Shown piece after piece: positions 19,488 through 27,453 of a stretch of 28,018 nucleotides of DNA. This DNA is from Blattamonas nauphoetae (taxonomy: Eukaryota; Preaxostyla; Oxymonadida). The position numbers and the translations under genes are program-made. The stretch lies in contig JARBJD010000622.1 in the NCBI GenBank assembly GCA_033064195.1, forward strand, positions 1 through 28,018, given 5' to 3'. Positions within the stretch are counted from its first letter, which is position 1. Every line of letters starts with the position of its first letter. The notes under the pieces were generated by a model. The model saw nothing but the letters and a program-made list of their open reading frames with translations, made no database searches and was not told the DNA's origin.

Positions 19488-21181
19488 ATGAGAAGTATCA
19501 GATCAAATCAATCCAAACCAACATCGACATTAATCGAACAAATTGAAGTGCAATCGTATATGCCAAAACAATGGGATTCAGAACCTCACATCTACTCCAT
19601 CCAAGAAGTGCATCCAACCAATCCTCCCATGCCATGCAGAATCGGAGATGAGATTGAAGTTCCATTGTGCTATGATGGTCATGATGTGACTGAATTTTCG
19701 AAGAGTCATCTGCGTATCGATCTCACGATTGCTGTTCCATATACATATCCATCAGATGCAGATGCTTCAGAGTCAGCTGGATTGTACGGAATGTTCTACG
19801 GTTACAAATCATCATCAGATGCCATTCGAGACATGAGACTGGTTGACAGTAAAGGAAACATTATTGACAATACACTCCAGAATAATCATGTTCACGAATC
19901 ATTTCTGTATCACACTTTCAAGTCGTATGAAGAGAAAAACAATATGAAGCATTGCTATAGTCTTTTTGAAAATGTTCAGAGAATGGATCCAAGTGTGTGT
20001 GGATTCTACTATGTTCCAACACTCAATGGGCAGAAAAAACCATACACTGCAACGATTCCACTGGTTGTTCCGTTTGTGAATCTCCTTCCACTGAGTACGT
20101 TTGATCAGTATCCAAATTCGATCTTCGGAAATTTACGTTTGAGATTTCATTTGACCACTGATTCACTAGTGTATTGTCCCATTCGAACTTCAACTGTTGT
20201 AAGAAAACACTTGAGATGATGAAAGATCGATATCCAGATAAAGACGAGCCTCGTCTCGCACCAGAAGGGCAAATGAGTCTCATGTTCGATGGAGAATACT
20301 CTAATTTGACACAGGAATTTACACAAATTGGAAATCCAATACTTCAATTCGATGACAATATAATGCCTTCTGTGAATTCATTTTACATTTCATATATCAA
20401 AACCAAATCCTTCACAGCCACTGTTCTTTCATCTTCGATAGATACAGTGTCTTCGATTTGTTACGGATATCAAATCACTGATGCAACGAAGCAGTCACTC
20501 TTCAACACATATTCAAAGACTCTGTATGTCCTGAAAGCTGAAAGAATTGACACACAATCGTTCCAATCACAAGCAATAGTAATGGGAGTGAGATCAAACA
20601 TCAGTATCAAGCTCAACAATCTCATGAATCTTATGTGCTTATTCCCTGAAAGACCAAATGAATGTACAGTCTTCAGAAATCCTCATTATGTTGGCTTATT
20701 CGAAATGCTTGGATCCAACTTTCCCAATTTCCCGATGTCAACACTCTCGCCAGAGTTCTATCAAATGATGATGGTGAATGGTGATTTTATCGGTTGTTCC
20801 GCGACGGAAGAGTTTGAGAATTCAATCTGTATGTCACGCAATTCTACCTGTTTTGGAAAGGAGTTCAAGAGAACCAGAGCAGTTACGGATGCAACATGTT
20901 TCACATTCATGGTTCCAACAGATCGAAGTGAAATCGCTGGTGGTGAAGAAGGTATTTCAACAGCAGAATCAGTGAATATCGTCTACAGAGGAACACCAAT
21001 CAATCAGGGAGAACTCGATCCATATTTCACCTCAACTCCAGAAGGTCCTCCTCCTCCAATTCTAGCACTACATCAAGCAACATATTGGTTGTTCTGGATT
21101 GAGAATGGACAACCACGAGTGCGATATGTCATTGATCGTCGACTCCAAGAAGCATACGAAGAAGTGAAGAGAGGTTATTGA
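19488..21181 (+). pseudogene. capsid-type protein 2, paralogue of the preceding gene, broken
   Basis: This is a second large beta-rich protein region of about 560 residues. It shares landmarks with protein 1: IGDEIEVPLCYDG, an IPLVVPFVNLLPL segment followed by SIFGNLRLRFHL, a FRNPH block near 20680, and the end PPPPILALHQATYWLFW. In protein 1 the matching blocks are EIIIPLTG, VPIRVSINLEDLL, CLFGDLKLSVHM, FHNP and PAPILATTATTWWVLRY. The tandem pair could be two hexon types, or a capsid protein plus a specialised capsomer. The gene is broken, with about one break. The assignment as capsid is inference from paralogy and length. Confidence 0.6.
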
Positions 21182-21197
21182 ATCAAACAAATATGAA

Positions 21198-21209
21198 TTT
21201 TTATTTTTG
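21198..21209 (+). promoter_or_regulatory. T-rich start box
   Basis: TTTTTATTTTTG lies about 12 bases before the ATG at 21222 and supports that start over the upstream ATG at 21207. Confidence 0.55.
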
Positions 21210-21221
21210 TTTAAAACAAGA

Positions 21222-21632
21222 ATGGTGAAGCGATACTTCTCAATTCAGAATTCTCACACTGCTCAACTCCCTCCTGATTTTACCAATTCTAGAAAACAAA
21301 AATATGTTCACTTTCTTGACTGCAAACTCATCCATGTGAAAGAAGAGATTAGTGATGCATCGACAGTCGTTTCAAAAGACATTCCTCAGCACATAACAAT
21401 CCATGGTGATTGGATCCAGACTGATGCACACAATGATTCATATGTTGCTTTCTGTAACGAACAGATTGCTAAGCGAAAGAAATGGGAATTAAGTACTCGA
21501 CAATCAATCGTGAAGATCTGGTTCAAAGACAGTTCTGGTGAATCGATTGAGATGGAAACACAAGAGACAATCAATGGAAAAATATCCAAAGAGTACTATG
21601 AATTTCTGGTTGATCTCATGTTGGAATACTAA
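21222..21632 (+). CDS. unknown small Polinton protein (136 aa)
   Basis: The frame is whole. It has a basic start (MVKRYFSIQ) and mixed beta/alpha character in the middle (YVHFLDCKLIHVKEE, HITIHGDWIQ, QSIVKIWFKDSSGESIEM), and ends with a helical SKEYYEFLVDLMLEY. I see no signal peptide or catalytic pattern. It follows the capsid-type genes and meets the minus-strand fibre gene tail to tail with a 17-bp overlap. A minor virion protein is possible because of context only. Confidence 0.5.
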   Translation: MVKRYFSIQNSHTAQLPPDFTNSRKQKYVHFLDCKLIHVKEEISDASTVVSKDIPQHITIHGDWIQTDAHNDSYVAFCNEQIAKRKKWELSTRQSIVKIWFKDSSGESIEMETQETINGKISKEYYEFLVDLMLEY

Positions 21633-22509
21633 TCAGTGTATTGTATTTTTGGATCAGTTCATTGATGAGTGTCTGTTGTTGTCCGACAATGCTACTCAGT
21701 TCCTGAATGGCTTTGATACAAAAGCAAGAGAGTTCTGCATAATCAACTTGAAGACAGTCTGGATTCGAATCATTCACGACTTCAGGGAATATTTCTTGGA
21801 TCTGTTGTGCAATCACACCAATGTGTTTCTTCTCTCATTCCTTCCTCAGACATTCACATTTCTCTTTGCAGTTCTTCAAGTGCTCTTCATCTGTCTCTTT
21901 TTCAATTTGTTTTGTGACTTTGTTGATCTTCGAGTCGAATGTGTTGAATTGGTACTGCACAATTTCGACTTTATTCAATTGTTCAAGAACATCAGGGTAC
22001 GGCTCAATATTCCTTTTCACTCTTCTGTCTGACAGTTGAGAAAAACTTCCTGTTGTGGATATTGAAAACACTCCTGAACCAGTATCTTCATCGTAGTAGT
22101 ACAAAGCTGGTGAGTCACACGGAGACCACATAATTATTCCATCACCATTGAACTGAATTCCTGATGTTTCTGAAATTGATTGTGATATTGAAATGCCAGA
22201 CTTAAATGTTGAAGCTGGATATGTTCCAGGATACTTCGGAAGTGATCCTCTGATATATTCCACTTCGCTCCATTCACATTGATCAATCCTCCAATTTCTG
22301 GTGTCGTGATCGATCCATTTGTGCTGACTACTTTTGGATTGATGATATCGCTGTCTTATGTGCTTCTGTTGTCTTCTGAAGTGAGTCAATCACTGCTGTA
22401 TTCTCGTTGGTTGTTGACAGAGTTTGATCAATCATTTTCTCAATCATTTGTGAATTGTATTTTGTCGATTCATTTTTGTTTGCTCTTTCATTGGAATTAA
22501 AATCTTGAT
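21616..22509 (-). pseudogene. fibre-type protein with peptidase S74 chaperone domain, broken
   Basis: On the minus strand the sequence encodes a short repetitive-looking shaft (SGISISQSISETSGIQF, then GIIMWSPCDSPALYYYDE). After this comes SDRRVKRNIEPYPDVLEQL and, further on, HIGVIAQQIQEIFPEVV and a DYAEL...AIQEL ending. That is the pattern of the peptidase S74 intramolecular chaperone domain (SDxRxKxNI, GxIAQE, Y-x-x-L, AIxEL). In phages this domain trimerises tail spikes and fibres and then cuts itself off. Such a domain implies a trimeric surface fibre for host attachment. The gene is broken, with one or two breaks, and its exact start is unclear. It faces the upstream genes and its upstream DNA runs into the right inverted repeat. 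Confidence 0.8.
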
Positions 22510-22650
22510 TCCCTCATGAACATACGTCACCGGCACATTATTTCTGACATACTCAGAGACTAGCGAACAGTTCTCTTCTCTCATTGATTCAGTTAATGCT
22601 TGTTCTGAACTGACTCGACGTCTTTCCTTGTACATCTCAGTTGGATTCAT
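22444..22650 (-). CDS. short module ORF at the inner edge of the right inverted repeat
   Basis: From the ATG at 22650 the first 46 or so residues (MNPTEMYKERRRV, NCSLVSEYVRNN, VTYVHEG) copy the start of the module protein at 3860-4279. After the inverted-repeat boundary at 22510 the frame runs into unrelated sequence and ends. It may be only the mirrored start of the left gene, or the 5' leader of the fibre gene downstream. I cannot decide which. Confidence 0.4.
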   Translation of the reverse strand: MNPTEMYKERRRVSSEQALTESMREENCSLVSEYVRNNVPVTYVHEGIKILIPMKEQTKMNRQNTIHK

Positions 22651-23660
22651 TTAATTCAAATTAAAAAATTCTAAATTAGATTTTCTTTCGTTGTTTTCTC
22701 AGTTTTGAATTTTTCATCAGAAACGAGGATCAATGGGTTCGATCACTCATTTCTCACAAGTGATAGTTTCGTTCTGATTTGTCGCGTTTTGGATCCGTCG
22801 GCGGTTGGAGATCACCGTGGTGTGCTTCGTTTTTTACTTTTTCCGAACTTTTGCAGAGTTCTGCGGAGTTTCAGGATCGGTCGTGGATCTCGGAACTTTT
22901 ATGTAAAAAGGAGTATGTCACTCTCATTTTCTTCTTTTTTCAGCTCTGTTTAACTCGTTTTTGATTGAATTGTCACTTCATTTTCACTAGTTATTGTTTC
23001 ATTTTTGACCTCACTTCCGACTTCGTTTTTTCATTGTTTATCCTTTTTAACCATTTCATTCATGTTTCTTTCTCTGAAACTTTTTCTCTGTAAGTTCACA
23101 CTAATTCTCGTTTACTGGATTTTCCGGACTTTTGCAGAGATCCGCCATTCAACGGCTCACTTCATATCTCGGTATTTTTCCGGAAAATCCAACATTTCAC
23201 GAACATTTTTGAATCATTTTTGTTGTTTTTAAGACATAAAACCGAGAACACAAGCGACATTTTCACTATTGGTGTCACGTTTCACGTCATTTTCACGATC
23301 GTCAATTTCCCTCTCAGTTTCATACTTGCCCGTTTCGTTCATGCTTGTTTCGCTTTCTTTTACTCTGTTTTGTGAAAAAGTGATGAAAATTGCAACAAAA
23401 TGATGTGCTAGTGAAGTGAGAACGGCCCACAAAATGGAAGTGATATGAGCAAAATGAAGAGGAATGATGAACTAATTCGAGGTGAAATGGGGAGCAAAAG
23501 TGATGAAATGAAAGGGACTACAATCGGTTTTGAAGTGACAAAACGGTCAAAAGGTGTGAAGTGAAAACATGAAAAGTGACTTTATGGGAGAACTATCCGA
23601 CAAAGCTCCTCAAAATTCGAGCACACCTCACTCATACCGTGAGAAAGAAGGATTTGCAGT
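22651..23660. other. non-coding inner part of the right inverted repeat
   Basis: This mirrors the left repeat interior, with the same purine/pyrimidine switch (near 23370) and the mirrored 26-bp repeats near 22850 and 23130. Short frames here lack motifs and I see no gene. Confidence 0.5.
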
Positions 23661-23669
23661 GAAATTCAG
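23661..23669. repeat. 9-bp target duplication of the nested element, left (GAAATTCAG)
   Basis: GAAATTCAG is repeated at 25948-25956. The empty site is preserved in the left Polinton repeat at about 2851-2859 (as CTGAATTTC), which confirms that the DNA between the copies is an insertion. Confidence 0.85.
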
Positions 23670-23789
23670 GGGGCCGACTATATTTCATCAAGCATTCCGT
23701 CTATATCTCATCAAGTTTTGATCAGACCTTTACTATGTCCCTTAATAGTCTTTTCTCAAATTCTCGATTCACTCTTTTTCACACTCACC
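23670..23789 (+). repeat. left inverted repeat of the Mutator-like element
   Basis: About 120 bp match the reverse complement of 25830-25947 with only a few differences. Two copies of a CTATATYTCATCAAG unit lie in its first 45 bp and could be transposase-binding sites. Confidence 0.85.
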
Positions 23790-24307
23790 ACATCATTCTT
23801 GTTTTCATCTCAGTCTATTTCTCTCTATTTCGGATATTTTTGGTGCAAAGTATTTCATTCTGTTGTTTCAAATAAAAGATATCGATCAAGCCATTGCTCG
23901 TTTCTTCCCACCTTCAGGGAGTGACTACAGCTGGACTCATCGAAGTGATATCTGTGTTATTGGAACCGTTGTCGAGAAAAGTTGAGTACCGTTGGTGAAA
24001 TCGATATCAACACTCCATCTCCTTCATAATCTCCAGAATCTTCAAACTTTTCATCTGGACACTCTATTTCGATTTCGAATGGGATTCAATCCACGTGTGT
24101 GTTGTCTTTCTTCTCGCACGTCGTTTTTGAATGTTTCTCACAAATCAATCGGCTGCTCGTAGTCACCCATCATGATATCCGCTCTTTTAGAAGCATCCTT
24201 CAAGAAAAACTATCTGAAAGCCCAAAATTGATTCAGCAGGCGACAATCGGATATCCGTACTTTTCAATCAATGGACGATCTTTTCGATTGAAAAGGAGCT
24301 GGATGAC
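23790..24307. other. AT-richer left interior of the Mutator-like element
   Basis: No gene is supported. A short plus-strand frame (24099-24329) has no motif. The sequence just before 24308 stays open in the frame of the gene-like segment for some tens of codons (FSIEKELDDMVEAER), so the captured coding region may start a little upstream of the first usable ATG. Confidence 0.4.
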
Positions 24308-25573
24308 ATGGTTGAGGCAGAACGGATGAAAATGAATGATGATCCCATGCAAGGACTTGGGATGAACGATGGTGACAAAGGAGGAGGAACAGCTGGTGCG
24401 CAAGCGAAGTTGGAGACGACGAAGATGATTTTACTTGCAGTTCTGAACTTGTTGGACCAACCATCGTCTTCTGTTGACCGACTGCACCGTCTTGCGCTGT
24501 TGGCAGCTCGAAAAGCGAAGGAAACGTTCGAATACATCAAAAAACAGCTTCTGATTTCACCAAACACAGAGGCGCTTTGGAAGATGATGCGAACAGTGGT
24601 TATTGATCTTCTGAATGATGACACGGTGAAAGACGGACTGGACTCGATAATCACGATACTGGAAAAGAAAGCGACAACAAAGAAAGCAAACGAACATCAA
24701 TCACCGACGAAACAATCTCAAATATTGAAGCAGACGTCGCAGATGTCGGCAGTGGTGCTTACATGCGACTTGTTTGAGCATCTGGCAGCCCCGACGCTGG
24801 TGGGAGGGTGGGAATACATTTTAGACTTGGATGCGATCCTTTAGGACACGAAGACAGCTCTTTTTCGCAGTCTGGACTCGCTCAGTCTGTGGTCAGCGAG
24901 CGACAAAAGCGCGTTCAAGAAGGAAGAGGGCTTCACTGTGGTGTTCCCCAATCTGTCGCCTGCGTCGCCCTTCTCGTCGACAACCGAGTTCCATGGGCTG
25001 TTGGACACGATCGGAGACTTAACATACACAATCTCCGCATCGTCGTCGCTGCTGGCGAGTCCGACTGTCTTCACCGACGCCGACGAACACGAATCGCTGT
25101 TGCAGAAGATTGTGTATCTGGACACGGCGTGCCATCCTATCTCGGTTGTGGTGCGAAATGCATTGACTCTGCAGGCTGTGTTCCTGACGCAGCAGCTGGT
25201 GTACAACAACTCGTTCACACTTTACTCGAATCCCGTTTGGAAGGACACGTCACACTTGACGACAGACACCGACGCGCTGCGAGACGATCAAATAAGCAGT
25301 GAAGTATTTGGAGATGCTGAACCAGATCGCAGTGTTTGAGAATGAAGCGCACGTGGGATGCTCCCAGCAGCCGACGAGTTCAGCATGGCGACGCGCGACT
25401 GCTTCCTGCGAAACGAGAGACGGCGTGGAGACGAATTTGGGGAATGTTGTGGGAGGGCACAGCGATCACCTGAAAAGTCGGAAAATGAGCAGCTGACGTG
25501 GCTGGTGTCGAACACAGAACAGCTGATCACTCTGCCAGCAGCGGAACTGACGCCGAACAGGCACGCAACATGA
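24308..25573 (+). pseudogene. captured gene-like segment of unknown function, decayed
   Basis: The first 178 codons from 24308 encode a mainly helical protein (MILLAVLNLLDQPSSSVDRL, LHRLALLAARKAKETFEYI, TVVIDLLNDDTVKDGLDSI). One TAG at 24842 then interrupts the frame, and the same frame continues open to 25339 with a similar helical and Ser/Thr-rich character (FPNLSPASPF, TEFHGLLDTIGDLTYTI, VYLDTACHPISVVVRNAL). After about 25290 similarity to coding sequence moves between frames (FENEAHVG, then ADEFSMATRDCF, then ENEQLTWLVSNTEQL). The region is visibly richer in G+C than all DNA around it. I do not recognise the family. A host gene fragment carried by the transposon is the best reading. Confidence 0.55.
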
Positions 25574-25829
25574 ACGACATGCTGTGCTGAGCCCGAAACG
25601 AGTACTCAGACGACGATCACCCGCATTCTGAAGACGCTGTTCTCGTGTTGACCTCTCCTTAGTCTTTCTTTAGTATTTCCAGGACAAACCGGAGTCTTTA
25701 TGTATCCATTTCAAAGGGACGTGTCGTTTACTGAAGTGGCTTCGACAACTTCTCACACACAAAATTTTTCCGAAACGATTGTTATTGTAAAAACACCTCT
25801 GATGACAATCAAAATGACCATCTGTGTTA
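25574..25829. other. right interior of the Mutator-like element
   Basis: This short non-coding stretch lies between the gene-like segment and the right inverted repeat. No motif was seen. Confidence 0.4.
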
Positions 25830-25947
25830 GTGAGTGTGAAAAGAGTGAATCGAGAATTTGAGAAAAGACTATTAAGGGACATAGTAAAGGTCTGATCAAA
25901 ACTTGATGAGATATAGACGGAATGCTTGATGAGATATAGTCGTTCCC
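25830..25947 (-). repeat. right inverted repeat of the Mutator-like element
   Basis: It is the reverse complement of 23670-23789, including both CTATATYTCATCAAG units. Confidence 0.85.
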
Positions 25948-25956
25948 GAAATTCAG
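25948..25956. repeat. 9-bp target duplication of the nested element, right (GAAATTCAG)
   Basis: It is identical to 23661-23669. From here outward the right Polinton repeat continues unchanged. Confidence 0.85.
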
Positions 25957-26607
25957 ATCAAAAATCCATAGTGTCAAAATGTTGGTGCAAATGTGTCGTC
26001 ACAAGTGGGATCGAAAACCGACCCTCCAGAGCGAACTATAGGTGATGTACAACCAGAATTCTCAAAAAGCGTCGCTTGAGTGCGATTGTGAAGTGGTTGA
26101 CGTGAAATCAATGAGAAATGAAAATTGACAAAAATTGTGAAAACGATCGTGTGTCGAGGATCGTCAGAACCGAATGACGCGAATACCTGTCCACTACCGA
26201 TTTGACACGTTTTGAGACCATCAGAGGGCGAAAAGTGACGTGTTGGAGAAGAGCGAGACGTCACTTTCTCCTCCTTAAAAATTTTGTCATTTTCAAAATA
26301 TGTTGTGGGGTCGGATCAAACTTTTTTCAAAAGTGCTTTTTCCTAAAATTTCACCTATCAACATCAATTTCGTAATTTTAGAACGTGTTTGAACACAATT
26401 TGAGACAGAAAGGTATTCATAGTGGCGAAATCTGAACATCGACTTTTTCGTCACTTTTTGGACCAAAGTTCGGTACACAGTTCGACGAATTCCCAACCGA
26501 TTTTCATCAGGATTGTCTTGATCGATGACCGACAGTGCCCCGAGTTTTCGAAATGGTTATCATGTTGGATTTCGTTGATTTGTGGTAAAAATAGATTTTC
26601 AGTATTT

Positions 26608-27197
26608 TCATGACCTATCATGGTACTTTCTCAAGTGAGGACGGTCTCCAAAATACAACCAATTGTCTAGTCGAACGTAATACTCATTCTTTGTTCGTAA
26701 ATCGCGATATTTGAATGGCTCAAGCACCTTTGTGTATGTTCCAATGAGTTCACAATTCTCTTTTTCAGTTCATTTTCAACAAACGATTGTGTGTATGTTT
26801 TCGTTTGTTTTGTGAGTTCTGAATCCTTTCATCCATTTTGATGGGATCACTTTCCATTCGATTCCTTCGTATCGATATGTGACTCCGGTACCAGCATGAG
26901 TGTATTCTGAAACGAGTTCACAATTTTCGTTTTCAATGATTCGAGAAACTTTTCTTTCGTACAACAATTGGATACTTGAATGTATCTCTGGCGATTCGTG
27001 TGTGGTCTAGATCCTTTGACAAAACGCGGTAAGTACACTCGAGAAATGTCATCTGGTTTATCTTCGTGATAATATTCGAAAGTACTCGATGTGAGATATG
27101 TTGTTCCTTGTCGATTGAGAGTTGGTGGAACTTTCATCTTCAAATTTTCTTTGTCCAAAATTTCCTGTAGTTGATTTGGTGTTAATACGCAACTCAT
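26608..27197 (-). pseudogene. Polinton inverted-repeat gene with W-x-x-G-x-RPH modules, right copy
   Basis: This is the near-identical mirror of the gene at 1589-2178. It starts at MSCVLTPNQL behind the mirrored T-rich box and contains the same NCELVSEYT...WMKG units. It is broken in the same way as the left copy, with about one or two breaks. That is expected if the repeats are copied from each other during replication or by gene conversion. Confidence 0.6.
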
Positions 27198-27225
27198 TTT
27201 ATCCAAATTAAAAATTGAATAAAAA
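27198..27225 (-). promoter_or_regulatory. T-rich start box, right copy
   Basis: This mirrors 1561-1588, with one T-run slightly shorter than on the left. Confidence 0.5.
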
Positions 27226-27447
27226 GAAATCGAATTTGTTTTGGAAAGTACTCAAAAAGCTTCAAAAGGACACTTTTCAAGAGGTCATTTTTGGCTATTA
27301 TTTTCGAATTTAGGGTACTTTTTGAGGTCATCGAAATGTCATAAATTCCTTTTAATACAAGATCCAAAATGGTCAATCGGCATTGACTTTTAGTTTTGAT
27401 TTCAATGACAATTTCAGATTGGTTCTCAAATCGCTTCTACCACTACT

Positions 27448-27453
27448 CTCAAA
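27448..27453. repeat. 6-bp target site duplication, right copy (CTCAAA)
   Basis: It directly follows the last base of the right inverted repeat and is identical to 1332-1337. Confidence 0.92.

Larger units (their letters stand above)
23670..25947. mobile_element. Mutator-like (MULE) non-autonomous DNA transposon, 2278 bp
   Basis: The insertion has terminal inverted repeats of about 120 bp (23670-23789 and 25830-25947) that start GGG and contain two direct CTATATYTCATCAAG units, plus a 9-bp target duplication. A 9-bp duplication with long inverted repeats is the classic Mutator signature. No transposase is recognisable inside. The interior holds a gene-like segment (24308-25573) whose base composition is richer in G+C than the Polinton. 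This is the architecture of a Pack-MULE-like element that captured host sequence. The superfamily call is inference from ends and duplication length. Confidence 0.7.
1338..27447. mobile_element. Polinton/Maverick element, about 26.1 kb, broken
   Basis: The sequence shows a unit bounded by inverted repeats that begin AGTAGTGG and are flanked by a perfect 6-bp duplication. It carries a protein-primed type family B polymerase, a retroviral-type integrase, a packaging ATPase and large capsid-type proteins. That set defines Polintons, virus-like transposons that integrate with their own integrase. The element is longer than the usual 15-20 kb because its repeats are very long and three other transposons (about 5.5 kb in total) have inserted. 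It looks broken: two genes are split by mariner insertions and several others carry a small number of breaks each, roughly six to ten overall. The integrase, the first capsid-type gene and most small genes look whole. The outer inverted repeats are almost identical, so insertion was probably fairly recent on an evolutionary scale. Confidence 0.95.
22510..27447 (-). repeat. right terminal inverted repeat of the Polinton, interrupted
   Basis: This is the reverse complement of 1338-4000. Its 4938 bp include the nested Mutator-like element (23670-25947) and one copy of that element's 9-bp duplication, leaving 2651 bp of true repeat. It ends ...CCACTACT at 27447, the mirror of the left AGTAGTGG. 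The inner 300-400 bp are more diverged from the left copy than the outer part. Confidence 0.93.

Noticed and set aside
24841-25218. Minus-strand and alternative-frame readings across the G+C-rich captured segment
   Set aside because: Long chance frames are expected in G+C-richer DNA. The frame starting at 24308 has the most protein-like composition.
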